Assembly: GCF_001263355.1 (NCBI RefSeq)
Contig: NZ_LGYO01000008.1
Span: 68,632 to 132,631 of the forward strand
Length of the DNA stretch: 64,000 nt
Reading direction: 5' to 3'
DNA from: Acetobacterium bakii
GTDB taxonomy: Bacteria; Bacillota; Clostridia; Eubacteriales; Eubacteriaceae
Each line of letters opens with the position of its first letter. Position 1 is the stretch's first letter. Of the stretch, positions 1-8,640 are shown one piece after another. Below the pieces are notes generated by a model, which ran no database searches, had not been told where the DNA came from, and saw only the letters and a program-made list of their open reading frames with translations. The translations under genes were made by a program, and so were the position numbers.

Positions 1-842
1 TTATTCACGATCTTATTGCCGGGAAAGAGGTTCATCTGGTGGCTAAATCTCAGGGAACCGACTGCTATCCCCGAAAATCCATTGATACCTGGGTTACACT
101 GGACGATTTGAACGAAGCTTATTTATTCAATCCCCGAAATATTTATCAAAATTATAATGCCGCCATTAATACTTCCAGCCGTCGCTTATATACGTATATG
201 GGTATTTTACAACCCAATATGAGGAACATCACCTACAGCACTTCCGGAGAATTAAGCCCACTCCTCAATGATCCTTTGCTTAAAACCATTGGTATGGGCA
301 CAAAAATTTTCATTGGCGGCGCCCAGGGATATGTTTCCTGGATGGGTACTCAGTTTAATACGGCTTGTACTCGGGATGAAAAAGGATACCCGACAGCACC
401 GGGAGCTACCTTGGCTCTGATCGGGAACATGAAGGAAATGAATCCCAAATATATTCGCGGTGCGGTTTATGAAAAGTATGGAACCTCGATGTTTGTGGGT
501 GTGGGGATTCCGATTCCAATCCTGAATGAAGAAATGATGACCTTTGTTTCGGTTGAGAATAAAGACCTGTATACCAATATCATTGATTACAGCGTTCAGA
601 AAAAATCCAAGCCAAGCTTAAAAAAGGTCAGCTATGAAGAGCTCCGAAGCGGCTCAGTTGATATTAACGGAAAAATCATTAAAACATCGCCCATGTCCAG
701 CTTGAAAATGGCCAGAGAAATTGCAGCTGAACTGAATCATTGGATAAAAAAAGGTGAATTTTATCTTCAAGAACCGATTATAAGCTTTCCAATGGGAAAT
801 TCTTTAAAGGGTCTTACAATTAATGAAGGAGGATTACGATAA
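1..842 (+). CDS. Homocysteine biosynthesis protein, DUF39/HcyBio family (L-aspartate semialdehyde sulfurtransferase), 5' truncated
   Basis: The reading frame is open to the left window edge, so the true start lies outside; the GTG at 39 is only an internal codon. The visible 280 residues match the COG1900/DUF39 family, including the C-terminal block with SSLKMAREIA and a preceding E-L-R-S-G-S-V-D-I-N-G segment. In Methanosarcina this family, together with a NIL-ferredoxin partner, converts aspartate semialdehyde and sulfide to homocysteine. The next gene here is exactly that partner, with a one-base stop/start overlap (TAATG), so the two are translationally coupled. The downstream metH with a SAM riboswitch supports a methionine role. 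Function is inferred from family and context. Confidence 0.85.
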   Translation, partial: IHDLIAGKEVHLVAKSQGTDCYPRKSIDTWVTLDDLNEAYLFNPRNIYQNYNAAINTSSRRLYTYMGILQPNMRNITYSTSGELSPLLNDPLLKTIGMGTKIFIGGAQGYVSWMGTQFNTACTRDEKGYPTAPGATLALIGNMKEMNPKYIRGAVYEKYGTSMFVGVGIPIPILNEEMMTFVSVENKDLYTNIIDYSVQKKSKPSLKKVSYEELRSGSVDINGKIIKTSPMSSLKMAREIAAELNHWIKKGEFYLQEPIISFPMGNSLKGLTINEGGLR

Positions 843-1243
843 TGATAAAAAAAATATTATTATCTTTCCCTCAGTCCGCCACCGGCAAACCCATGGCCGT
901 AGAACTTGTTAAAACCTACAATTTGGATTTCAATATCCTAAAAGCTAATATTGATGATAATGTTAAAGGCATGCTTTTAATCGAAGTTACAGGGGAAGAA
1001 GCGGATATAAATGCCGGAATTGTATTTCTCCGGCAAAACCAGATTGGCGTTAAGGCTATCGAGTCAATTGTAGAAGTCAATAAGACTGAATGTGTTGATT
1101 GCGGTGCCTGTACTGCGGTTTGTACGGTTAATGCCCTGGAAATGGATGAAAACTGGGAATTGGTTCACCACAAGGATAAATGTCTTGAATGTATGCTTTG
1201 TGTAAAGGCCTGCCCAACCCGGGCCATCCATGCACTGATATAA
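842..1243 (+). CDS. NIL domain / 4Fe-4S ferredoxin protein (aspartate semialdehyde sulfurtransferase partner)
   Basis: 133 residues. The N-terminal ~75 residues resemble the NIL domain, a small ACT-like fold also found on methionine ABC transporter ATPases. The C-terminal part has two ferredoxin CxxCxxCxxxC clusters (one beginning CVDCGACTAVC, one CLECMLCVKACP). The architecture equals the MA1822-type protein that works with the DUF39 enzyme in homocysteine synthesis, presumably supplying electrons or handling sulfur. A GAAGGAGGA ribosome binding site lies inside the end of the upstream gene and the start overlaps its stop by one base. Confidence in the architecture is high; the biochemical role is inferred from the methanogen system. 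Confidence 0.88.
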   Translation: MIKKILLSFPQSATGKPMAVELVKTYNLDFNILKANIDDNVKGMLLIEVTGEEADINAGIVFLRQNQIGVKAIESIVEVNKTECVDCGACTAVCTVNALEMDENWELVHHKDKCLECMLCVKACPTRAIHALI

Positions 1244-1245
1244 AA

Positions 1246-1977
1246 ATGAACTACGAAGAACGTATTTATCGCAATCGTATGAAAGCCGAGGACCTGGAAT
1301 ATTTCCAGGTCCTCGAGTTGGAAACTGACCTGTTTATTGGAGTTGATTCAATGGTGATGAACTCAGCACTCCCCCAGGTTGCCCTGAAAAGCGTCAAACA
1401 GCTACGGCAATCCATTATGGACTACAATAAGACCTGCCCGGGTTTTATCCGATCTTTGGTGCCGTTGACCATGGATACGGGCGCAGTGGCCATTGTTCAA
1501 GATCTGTTAAAGTCAGGAATTGCAACCGGTATTGGTCCCATGGGTGCAGTTGCCGGTGCAGTTTCAAAATACATTGGTGCAGTACTTGCCTCTTTTTCAG
1601 AAGAAATTATTGTGGAAAATGGCGGTGATCTTTTGATTAAAACCAAAAAAGTCCGACGCATTGCCCTCTATACCGGGAACCCTGAATTTTCAGACATTGG
1701 TCTTTTGATCAAACCCCGAAAAAAATCATTAGGGATTTGCACTTCTTCGGGAATTTTGGGCCATTCCCTAAGCTTTGGAAAAGCGGATGCTGTAACGGTG
1801 GTCAGTGAAGACATCCCACTGGCAGACGCCGCAGCAACGGCCCTGTGCAATCGGATTAAAACGCCCGGAGATATTGCCGGGGGACTGGATTGGATTAAAA
1901 CAATCCCGGGAATTTTGGGTGCCCTCATTATTATAGAAGATCAATTGGGTGCCTGGGGCGAGATTGAATTATGTTAA
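1246..1977 (+). CDS. UPF0280 family protein (COG2122, ApbE-related)
   Basis: I start it at ATG 1246 (MNYEERIYRNRM), three bases after the previous stop, giving 243 residues, the usual family size; a longer frame from 1189 would only overlap the ferredoxin gene. Family features include the glycine/alanine-rich GPMGAVAGAVSKYIGA segment and a late CTSSGILGHSLSFGKADAVTV block similar to ApbE-type FMN transferase folds. In Methanosarcina the COG2122 protein MA1715 is needed for efficient sulfide use in homocysteine synthesis, so the three genes here reconstitute the full archaeal-type set in one operon. The biochemical activity of the family is not settled. Confidence 0.85.
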   Translation: MNYEERIYRNRMKAEDLEYFQVLELETDLFIGVDSMVMNSALPQVALKSVKQLRQSIMDYNKTCPGFIRSLVPLTMDTGAVAIVQDLLKSGIATGIGPMGAVAGAVSKYIGAVLASFSEEIIVENGGDLLIKTKKVRRIALYTGNPEFSDIGLLIKPRKKSLGICTSSGILGHSLSFGKADAVTVVSEDIPLADAAATALCNRIKTPGDIAGGLDWIKTIPGILGALIIIEDQLGAWGEIELC

Positions 1978-2002
1978 AGGCAGCACTGAATAATTTAAAT
2001 AC

Positions 2003-2031
2003 TTGACAAACCAGGAAATGATGTGTATTAT
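2003..2031 (+). promoter_or_regulatory. Sigma-70 promoter of the metH riboswitch leader
   Basis: TTGACA at 2003-2008 and TATTAT at 2026-2031 are separated by 17 bases, close to consensus. Transcription would start near 2038, just before the SAM-I aptamer. An almost identical arrangement precedes metK (61865-61893). Confidence 0.85.
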
Positions 2032-2051
2032 TCTCAAAAGCAATTGAATAG

Positions 2052-2150
2052 TTTACCTATCCAGAGAGGTGGAGGGACAGGCCCTATGAAACCCGGCAAC
2101 CAGCGAAAGCATGGTGCCAATACCGGCGAATATTTTCGCAATGATGGGGT
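2052..2150 (+). ncRNA. SAM-I (S-box) riboswitch upstream of metH
   Basis: The hallmark S-box core is present: AGAGAGGTGGAGGGACAGG, then ATGAAACCCGGCAACC, then GGTGCCAATACC. P1 is formed by CCTATC (2056-2061) with GATGGG (2143-2148), and P4 by GCGAA/TTCGC around 2126-2139. The 3' strand of P1 can instead pair with CATTAACCCC (about 2162-2171) to make an antiterminator, which would free the terminator 3' arm. High S-adenosylmethionine should therefore switch metH off by premature termination. Identity is recognised from sequence; the switching model is derived from the visible complementarity. Confidence 0.95.
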
Positions 2151-2165
2151 TTAATGCAGATCATT

Positions 2166-2189
2166 AACCCCGTCAAAAGACGGGGTTTT
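2166..2189 (+). terminator. Riboswitch-controlled terminator before metH
   Basis: AACCCCGTC (2166-2174), an AAAA loop, GACGGGGTT (2179-2187) and a short T run. The 5' arm overlaps the segment that pairs with the aptamer P1 strand in the antiterminated state. Confidence 0.88.
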
Positions 2190-2227
2190 GTTGTATCGTG
2201 ATGTTATTAATGAAGGAGAACAAACTA

Positions 2228-4591
2228 ATGAATATACTAGAAATACTTAAGAAGAAGCGACTTTATCTGGATGGCGCCATGGGGAGTTTGATCCAGGAGC
2301 GGATTGATACGATCGGAGCCGTACCGGAAGCACTGAATGTAACCCATCCTGAGCTGATTAAAGAAATTCACCAGTTGTACATCGATGCCGGGGCAAATAT
2401 CATTCTTTCCAATACTTTTGGGGCGAATGGCTACAAACTTAAAGACAGCGAGTTTACCGTAGAGCAGCTGGTAGCGGCTGGTGTCAAAAATGTAAAAACT
2501 CTGAAACCGGATTATGTCGCATTGGATGTGGGACCCCTGGGAACAATGATCGGTGCATTGGGTGAGACCTCCTTTGATGAAGCGGTGGACTATTTCAAGG
2601 AAGTCATTATGGCCGGAGATAAAGCAGGGGCCGATCTGATTGTCATTGAAACCATGTCTGATATTTGCGAAGCCCGGGCAGCATTGATTGCCGCTAAGGA
2701 AGTATCTGATTTGCCAGTCGTGGTATCGATGACCTATCAGGAAAATAAACGCACCTTAACCGGAACGGATGCCCTAACCATTGTCAGTATTCTTGAAGGG
2801 CTGGGGGTGGATGCTATCGGAATTAACTGTTCCACCGGTCCCGATGGGATGCTGTCGATTATCGAAGAGCTTGTTCGCTATGCCAGTGTTCCCATTATGG
2901 TGGAGCCTAACGCCGGGCTTCCCCACATGGTTGATGGCAAGACTGTATATGATATTGATGTTAATGAATTCACCCAATATATGGTGAAAATCGCGAAAAT
3001 GGGAGCATTGATACTTGGCGGCTGCTGTGGTACCACTCCGGCTTATATTGAAAAATTAATTGCCGCAACCAAAGATTTATCCCTATATACAGTTGAAAAC
3101 AAAGACTTGACATTGGTTTCTTCAAATACAAAAACCATCATACTGGGAAATGACATTCATGTAATTGGCGAGTGTATCAATCCCACCACCAATCCAATGC
3201 TAAAAGAATCTCTGCGACGGGGTGAACTATCAGTGGTTTCCCAATTGGCCATCAACCAGAAAAATGATGGCGCCCATGTTTTAGACATCAACTTAGGTTT
3301 GCCGGATATTGATGAAGTAAGAATGATGAAAGAAGCAGTTGAAACGGTGAGTCGATTGGTCGATTGCCCGCTTCAAGTGGACTCTTCCAACCCGGAAGTC
3401 ATTGAGGCGGTTTTACGAAGCTACCCAGGGAAAGCTATTATCAATTCAGTCAATGGGAAGAAAAAATCCATGGCAGCAATTTTCCCCATTGCAAAAAAAT
3501 ATGGAGCTATTGTGTTAGGCCTTACCATGGATGAAACCGGAATTCCCAGCAAGGCAGAGGATCGCTTTGCCATTGCAGAGAAAATTGCAGAGGGTGCAAA
3601 GGTTCATGGGATTCACAAGAAAAACCTGATGATTGATTGTTTAACCTTGACGGCGTCGGCTCAACAGGCTGAGGTCCGAGAAACCTTAAAGGCTCTTAAA
3701 ATGGTTCGGGATCAATTAGGCATACCCACGGCTTTAGGGGTATCCAATATTTCCTTTGGCCTGCCAAATCGGGAACTTTTAAACCGCACCTTTTTAGGGC
3801 TGGCTTTGGAAGCGGGACTTACCAATCCGATTATGAACCCCAGTGATCGGGATATGATGGATACCATCAGCGCCTTTAGGGCCCTCTGGGGATTGGATCA
3901 ACAGTGCATCGCCTATGCCAATGCATACAAAGAAGGTGGTGCAACAACAAAGGTTAGTCGGGAGTCCGATAGTTTAAGTCTGCGAGAAATGATTATCGAA
4001 GGGCTCAGCGATCAGGCCGGTCCATTAACAAGAGCGCTGTTGAAAACCCAGGAACCGCTGGATATTGTCAATAATGAAATTATTCCCGGGCTCGATGCTG
4101 TGGGAGAAGCTTTTGAAACCGGAGAGTGTTTTTTACCCCACTTGATTTTTGCAGCCGAAACAGCCCAAAAGGCCTTTGAAGTCATCAAAGAGATCATGCT
4201 TAAAGATGGAAAAGTCCAGGTAAACAAAGGGAAAATTCTGCTTGCCACGGTTGAAGGAGATGTCCATGATATTGGCAAGAACATCCTGAAAGTTATTCTT
4301 GAGAACTACGGTTACGAAATTATTGATTTAGGTAAGGATGTAGCAGCAGGTACGATGATAGACACCATTTTAAAAGAAGATATTCATTTGGTAGGTCTCA
4401 GTGCTCTGATGACCACCACAGTGAAAAATATGGAAAAAATTATTAGTGAAATAAATAAAAACTGCCCAGACACCATTGTGATGGTAGGCGGAGCAGTTCT
4501 TAATCCAGAATATGCCAAAACAATCGGCGCGGATTACTATGGCAAGGATGCCCGGGAAGGATCAAACATTGCCAGAAAAGTTTTTGATTAA
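2228..4591 (+). CDS. metH: Cobalamin-dependent methionine synthase lacking the reactivation domain
   Basis: Start set at ATG 2228, seven bases after AAGGAGAA (the open frame begins at GTG 2198), giving 787 residues. Domains in order: homocysteine methyltransferase (about 1-290) with zinc ligands Cys201 and Cys266/Cys267 (GGCCGT); pterin-binding methyl-tetrahydrofolate domain (about 310-570); cobalamin-binding module (about 590-787) with the DxHxxG motif at Asp678/His680. Full-length MetH of about 1,200 residues carries a C-terminal AdoMet-binding activation domain that is absent here; a separate activation-like protein lies at 19893-20537. Controlled by the SAM-I riboswitch directly upstream. 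It methylates homocysteine to methionine. Confidence 0.93.
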   Translation: MNILEILKKKRLYLDGAMGSLIQERIDTIGAVPEALNVTHPELIKEIHQLYIDAGANIILSNTFGANGYKLKDSEFTVEQLVAAGVKNVKTLKPDYVALDVGPLGTMIGALGETSFDEAVDYFKEVIMAGDKAGADLIVIETMSDICEARAALIAAKEVSDLPVVVSMTYQENKRTLTGTDALTIVSILEGLGVDAIGINCSTGPDGMLSIIEELVRYASVPIMVEPNAGLPHMVDGKTVYDIDVNEFTQYMVKIAKMGALILGGCCGTTPAYIEKLIAATKDLSLYTVENKDLTLVSSNTKTIILGNDIHVIGECINPTTNPMLKESLRRGELSVVSQLAINQKNDGAHVLDINLGLPDIDEVRMMKEAVETVSRLVDCPLQVDSSNPEVIEAVLRSYPGKAIINSVNGKKKSMAAIFPIAKKYGAIVLGLTMDETGIPSKAEDRFAIAEKIAEGAKVHGIHKKNLMIDCLTLTASAQQAEVRETLKALKMVRDQLGIPTALGVSNISFGLPNRELLNRTFLGLALEAGLTNPIMNPSDRDMMDTISAFRALWGLDQQCIAYANAYKEGGATTKVSRESDSLSLREMIIEGLSDQAGPLTRALLKTQEPLDIVNNEIIPGLDAVGEAFETGECFLPHLIFAAETAQKAFEVIKEIMLKDGKVQVNKGKILLATVEGDVHDIGKNILKVILENYGYEIIDLGKDVAAGTMIDTILKEDIHLVGLSALMTTTVKNMEKIISEINKNCPDTIVMVGGAVLNPEYAKTIGADYYGKDAREGSNIARKVFD

Positions 4592-4606
4592 AGAGGAAAT
4601 CACAGC

Positions 4607-6319
4607 CTAATCAACAAAAGTAAAAGCATTGACGTCAAACAGGCCCAGATCCGTCAGACGAAGCCTCGGAATCACCGGAAGGGCCATGAAAGACAGGGTA
4701 ATAAAAGGATCAACCCAAGTGGGAACCCCAAGTTCCCGGGCTAAGGCAATAAGTACAGCTAACTTTTTCTGAACTGTTTCACCGGATTCCAGACTCATGA
4801 TTCCGGCCAATGTCAGGGGAAGATCACCAAGAATTTTTCCCTTAGAAACAATGACATAACCCCCTTGGATTTTTTTCAGGTGTTTCATGGCCAATAAAAT
4901 ATCAGCATCGTTTTGACCGACTGCGATAATGTTATGGGAATCATGGGCAACGGTGGTGGCAACAGCTCCATTTTTTAAGGAAAAACCCTTAATGGCCGCA
5001 ACGCCAACATTACCGGTGTTTCTGTGCCGTTCGATGACGCAAAGCTTGGCATAGATAGCATTAGGTACAAACAATCCCTCTTTCTGAGGAAGAGCCTCGA
5101 TTAAATAGTCGGTGTTGATTTGAAAGGGGATAATCCCAATCACTGGGTTCTTCTCCTTTACCGGAATGTTTAGGCTGGCTGGATCAAGATCCTTAATATG
5201 AACGGAGTTAATCAGTTCAGGGTCTATGGGACCATATTCCACACTTTCATCGATTCTCTGGTCCATGGGTCGGCCATCTTTATAGACTGCTTCAACCGTC
5301 ATGGATCTCAGTTCACTTAAAATAACCAGATCGCCACGGTATCCCGGAGCAATAGCGCCTAGTCGTTTTAAACCGTAGGCCTGAGCGGCGTTAAGGGTTC
5401 CCATTTTTATGGCCTTAATGGGATCGAGTCCCAGCTCAATGGCTTTTTTAATATTCCAGCGGATGTGCCCTTCCCGATGAATATCCTCCAGATGTTTGTC
5501 GTCAGTGCAAAAGAGGAAACGATCCAAAGGAAGATTGTGTTCCAATAAACCGGTAATAATGGCTTCCAGATTTTTTGCGGCAGAACCTTCCCGAATGAGG
5601 ATTTTGAAACCGGCTCTTGCTTTCTCAAGAACTTCATCAAAACCGGTACATTCATGGTCAGTTTCGATGCCGGCGGCGGCATAAGCCTGGAGGGATTTTC
5701 CTGACAATTCCGGGGAGTGTCCATCACAAATTTTATTTCGGCAGAGAAAAATTTTATCCAGAATTTGGGGATTCCCTCTGATAACATCGGAAAAGCACAT
5801 AACCTCGCCCAAACCTAAAACCCGTGGATGTTCAAGATATTCAATCATATCCATTGCAGAGAATTCACCGGCACCATTGGTTTCATAAACTGTTGCCGGA
5901 ACTGAAGAGGGGAGCATCACAAAAACGTTGAGAGGTATATTTTCGGTGGCATTTAAAATATAGTTCAGGCCCTTTTTGCCGGCCACATTAACCAGTTCAT
6001 GGGGATCTGCAATAAGAGTGGTTGTTCCAGAGACGATAACAGCTTTAGCCAATTCTAAAGGTGTTACCATGCTAGACTCGATATGCACATGGGCATCAAT
6101 GAACCCGGGAGAAATAAATTTTCCGGTACAATCCACTTCAATAATTCCTTCATATTGGCCGATCCCAACAATGGTATCTCTACAGAGTGCCAGATCTGAG
6201 ATAATAATTTCTTCGGTAAAAACATTGATGATACCAGCATTCTTAAAAACAAGATCTGCTTTTTCAACCCCCTTGGATACTGATATCTTTTTCTTAGAAT
6301 TCATAGTATGAGTATTCAT
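4607..6319 (-). CDS. ade: Adenine deaminase
   Basis: Start set at the ATG at 6319, preceded by GGGGTGAAACC, giving 570 residues, the usual family length; an in-frame extension to 6412 has no ribosome binding site. Amidohydrolase features are visible: GFIDAHVHIESS for the first metal site, LGLGEVM, DGHSPELSG, ETDHECTGFDE and the FCTDDKH aspartate motif, followed by the family-specific C-terminal domain with VAHDSHNI and GGYV. The enzyme hydrolyses adenine to hypoxanthine and ammonia in purine salvage. It is convergent with metH, with only 15 bases between the stop codons. No purine riboswitch was seen upstream. Confidence 0.95.
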   Translation of the reverse strand: MNTHTMNSKKKISVSKGVEKADLVFKNAGIINVFTEEIIISDLALCRDTIVGIGQYEGIIEVDCTGKFISPGFIDAHVHIESSMVTPLELAKAVIVSGTTTLIADPHELVNVAGKKGLNYILNATENIPLNVFVMLPSSVPATVYETNGAGEFSAMDMIEYLEHPRVLGLGEVMCFSDVIRGNPQILDKIFLCRNKICDGHSPELSGKSLQAYAAAGIETDHECTGFDEVLEKARAGFKILIREGSAAKNLEAIITGLLEHNLPLDRFLFCTDDKHLEDIHREGHIRWNIKKAIELGLDPIKAIKMGTLNAAQAYGLKRLGAIAPGYRGDLVILSELRSMTVEAVYKDGRPMDQRIDESVEYGPIDPELINSVHIKDLDPASLNIPVKEKNPVIGIIPFQINTDYLIEALPQKEGLFVPNAIYAKLCVIERHRNTGNVGVAAIKGFSLKNGAVATTVAHDSHNIIAVGQNDADILLAMKHLKKIQGGYVIVSKGKILGDLPLTLAGIMSLESGETVQKKLAVLIALARELGVPTWVDPFITLSFMALPVIPRLRLTDLGLFDVNAFTFVD

Positions 6320-6518
6320 GGTTTCACCCCATTTATAGACATTTTTTATATTATAGCATGATAATATCATAATTTTAATTAAAAAAAGCATTATAGTTAT
6401 ATAAAAATGCATGAAAAGGGTATATAATAGAAATCAATATTTCCTTTTGAATTGACTTAAAATTTTACAAACGGCAATCATAAAATAATAAATTAATTCT
6501 AAGAAAGCGGTGAAGAAA

Positions 6519-7250
6519 ATGAAAAAATGGCGTTGTACGGTTTGTAATTATATACATGAAGGGGATGCTCCTCCGGAAAAATGCCCGGTTTGCGGTGTGG
6601 GACCAGATAAATTTGTGCTTGTAGAAGAACCAAAAGCGGCACCACCTAAAAAATGGCGTTGTACGGTTTGCAATTATATCCATGAAGGGGATGCTCCTCC
6701 GGATAAATGCCCGGTTTGCGGCGTCGGTCCTGAAAAATTTGTGCTGATAGAAGAAATTCCGGGAGACTTGCCGGAAAAGAAAAGGGAAGATATCCAGAAA
6801 TTATTATTTAGTGTGAGCTACGGCCTTTATATTGTTTCATCAATTAAAGGTGAAAAGCTTAATGCAATGACATCAAATACATTTATTCAGATCACCAGTA
6901 ACCCTTTAAGAGCCAGCGTTTGCCTGGGAAAAGGTGCTCTTACAGCCGAGTACATTAAAGAATCTAAGGTTTTTGGAGTTTCAATTCTGGGAAAAAACAA
7001 TCACGATCTGGTGAAGCATTTTGGTTATAAAAGCGGAAGAGATATTGATAAATTTAAAACCATGAGTTATGTGACCGGCGAAAAAACCGGTTGTCCCGGA
7101 TTATTGGAAACTCTATGCTTCATTGAATGTGAAGTTGAACAGATTATCGATTTGGATACACATTATCTGTTTATTGCAAAGATCGTTGACGGTGATGGAT
7201 TTAGTAAGGAAGAACCGATGACTTACGCCTATTACCATGCAACACGATAA
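6519..7250 (+). CDS. High-molecular-weight rubredoxin: two tandem rubredoxin-like domains fused to a flavin reductase
   Basis: 243 residues from ATG 6519 (a GTG at 6510 is an alternative start). Two short rubredoxin-like units carry Cx2C-x12-Cx2C iron sites at Cys6/9/22/25 and Cys48/51/64/67. From about residue 85 a flavin reductase-like FMN-binding domain follows ([32 protein letters not shown]). Single-rubredoxin versions (Hrb) in Moorella pass electrons to flavodiiron proteins in oxygen/NO defence. The two rubredoxin units are nearly identical in DNA, pointing to a recent in-frame duplication of a 126-base unit. Role in oxidative stress protection is inferred. Confidence 0.88.
   Translation: MKKWRCTVCNYIHEGDAPPEKCPVCGVGPDKFVLVEEPKAAPPKKWRCTVCNYIHEGDAPPDKCPVCGVGPEKFVLIEEIPGDLPEKKREDIQKLLFSVSYGLYIVSSIKGEKLNAMTSNTFIQITSNPLRASVCLGKGALTAEYIKESKVFGVSILGKNNHDLVKHFGYKSGRDIDKFKTMSYVTGEKTGCPGLLETLCFIECEVEQIIDLDTHYLFIAKIVDGDGFSKEEPMTYAYYHATR
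6522..6758 (+). repeat. Tandem 126-base in-frame repeat encoding two rubredoxin units
   Basis: The segment starting at 6522 is repeated starting at 6648 (period 126 bases, 42 codons) with only scattered, mostly synonymous differences, through the sequence encoding [10 protein letters not shown] / [10 protein letters not shown]. Confidence 0.9.
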
Positions 7251-7260
7251 AAAAAATTAA

Positions 7261-7301
7261 AAAAGCACGAAAACCGCAATTTGCGGCTTTCGTGCTTTTT
7301 T
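7261..7301. terminator. Bidirectional terminator between the flavin reductase and DUF1611 genes
   Basis: AAAAGCACGAAA pairs with TTTCGTGCTTTT around an inner CCGCAA/TTGCGG stem, followed by a T run on both strands. It lies between two convergent genes. Confidence 0.92.
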
Positions 7302-7308
7302 ATGTAAA

Positions 7309-8388
7309 TTAATAATTCTCTATTTTTTCTTCTAAATCCGGAAATGCCTGAAGCACAGCTTTAACAAGTTTGTTGCAGCCATACGTAAGGGCATCGGTTG
7401 TGGGGAGATGATACGTATTTTCGTAATCTTTGGTGGTTTCGCGGATCTCATTAATGTCTAAATCTTCATGATTGATGGTAATGGCGATGACTTTTGAATG
7501 AGAAAAGGTCTCAATAAGCTCGATTTCGCTTTCCAAGGTAGGCATTTTAAGATAAGGAAAATCCACTCGATTAACTCTTTTAGGTGGGTGTTGAACAATA
7601 ATGGCATCCGGTTGGCCGCCCCGGATGATTGCACAGGTACTGATAAAACCCTCATGGCTTAGGGCACCTTGGCCTTCCAAAATAATAATATCCGGTTTTT
7701 CATGAATATCAGCATCTAAAATCACATTTTCAAGTTCACCGGTCATAAATTCAGAGGGAATGGCATCCATGGCGATGCCATATTTTTCGCCTTGAATGAT
7801 GGCGGTTTGACCGGTACCGACAAAGCAGGCTTTAATGCCACGCTTCTGAAGAGCTTGAATCAGCAGCATGGCAGTGGTTCGTTTGCCAACAGCGCAATCA
7901 GTGCCAAGAATGGCTAGCTTAGGGGTATTAACCTTAATAATATCACCAGTAAAAACATGCAAATAGCGATTTGCCAGGGGTTTACGGATATCATTGAGCT
8001 TAACACCATATTTTTGAGCATATTGGATAAATTCATTATCCTCAGAAATAAATTCATGAAGGCCGCTGACAATGTCCATTCCCATAGACATGACCTTGAG
8101 AAAAAGTCTTCTTTCACTTGAAGATAAAAAAGCTTCTTTTAGGGCAATGCCGTAAATAAAACATTTGGGTAATTGATCAAGCTTTTCAGAAGCTTCTATA
8201 ATATCCCGATAGATTGGGATGCCATTTTTGACCCCATCAAGGACTTCGCCGGAATCCATACCGGCTTTTGTGCTGTCAATGATACAGGTAATCTCATATT
8301 TTTGGGAACGGCGTATTAAACCATTTGCAGTTTTTCCGTCTAAATCGCCGAAGTGTGCTTCGCAGTAGATTAAAGCTTTTTCTTTCAT
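7309..8388 (-). CDS. DUF1611 family P-loop protein (COG3367; DgcN-like)
   Basis: 359 residues, the usual length. An N-terminal Rossmann-like part (about 1-125) is followed by a P-loop domain with GTDCAVGKRTTAMLL (Walker A, about 165-180), IIILEGQGALSHEGF (Walker B-like) and late PTTDAL. Family members include DgcN, described as a D-glutamate N-acyltransferase working with a DgcA racemase/epimerase. No dgcA-like gene is adjacent here, so substrate and role stay open. The gene stands alone, convergent with the flavin reductase gene. Confidence 0.75.
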   Translation of the reverse strand: MKEKALIYCEAHFGDLDGKTANGLIRRSQKYEITCIIDSTKAGMDSGEVLDGVKNGIPIYRDIIEASEKLDQLPKCFIYGIALKEAFLSSSERRLFLKVMSMGMDIVSGLHEFISEDNEFIQYAQKYGVKLNDIRKPLANRYLHVFTGDIIKVNTPKLAILGTDCAVGKRTTAMLLIQALQKRGIKACFVGTGQTAIIQGEKYGIAMDAIPSEFMTGELENVILDADIHEKPDIIILEGQGALSHEGFISTCAIIRGGQPDAIIVQHPPKRVNRVDFPYLKMPTLESEIELIETFSHSKVIAITINHEDLDINEIRETTKDYENTYHLPTTDALTYGCNKLVKAVLQAFPDLEEKIENY

Positions 8389-8523
8389 AAGATAGTAATC
8401 CTTTCAATGTGAATAGGAACAAGTAATTTATTAAAAGACTTGTAAATTTGAGTTTTTTTAAAAACATGAAGAATAAAGAGGTGTGGATATGAATCACTCT
8501 TAGTGTCATACTTTACAGAAAAC

Positions 8524-8556
8524 TTAGGTACCTAACACAACTATGTTATATAACAT
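8524..8556. promoter_or_regulatory. Pair of perfect palindromes, candidate operators
   Basis: TTAGGTACCTAA (8524-8535) and ATGTTATATAACAT (8543-8556) are perfect dyads whose centres lie 20 bases apart, about two helical turns. They sit 55-85 bases upstream of the putative -35 element. Which regulator binds is unknown. Confidence 0.4.
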
Positions 8557-8611
8557 ACCCGATTAATGAAGACTAAAACAGAATTATAAATGTTTAAGTT
8601 TAGAAAAAAAT

Positions 8612-8640
8612 TTTACAAAGATTGAAAAGTCTGATATTAA
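8612..8640 (+). promoter_or_regulatory. Putative sigma-70 promoter of the carbohydrate cluster
   Basis: TTTACA (8612-8617), 17-base spacer, TATTAA (8635-8640). The leader to the ATG at 8824 would be about 175 bases and includes the palindrome AGTCATGACT at 8678-8687, a possible repressor site. Confidence 0.5.

Noticed and set aside
1668-1928. Antisense open frame over the UPF0280 gene (and many similar antisense frames)
   Set aside because: It has no ribosome binding site, is fully covered by a convincing gene on the other strand and has a residue make-up typical of shadow frames.
6320-6518. Purine riboswitch before the adenine deaminase gene
   Set aside because: The sequence is AT-rich without the conserved purine-aptamer loops; only a weak TATAAT-like element is visible.
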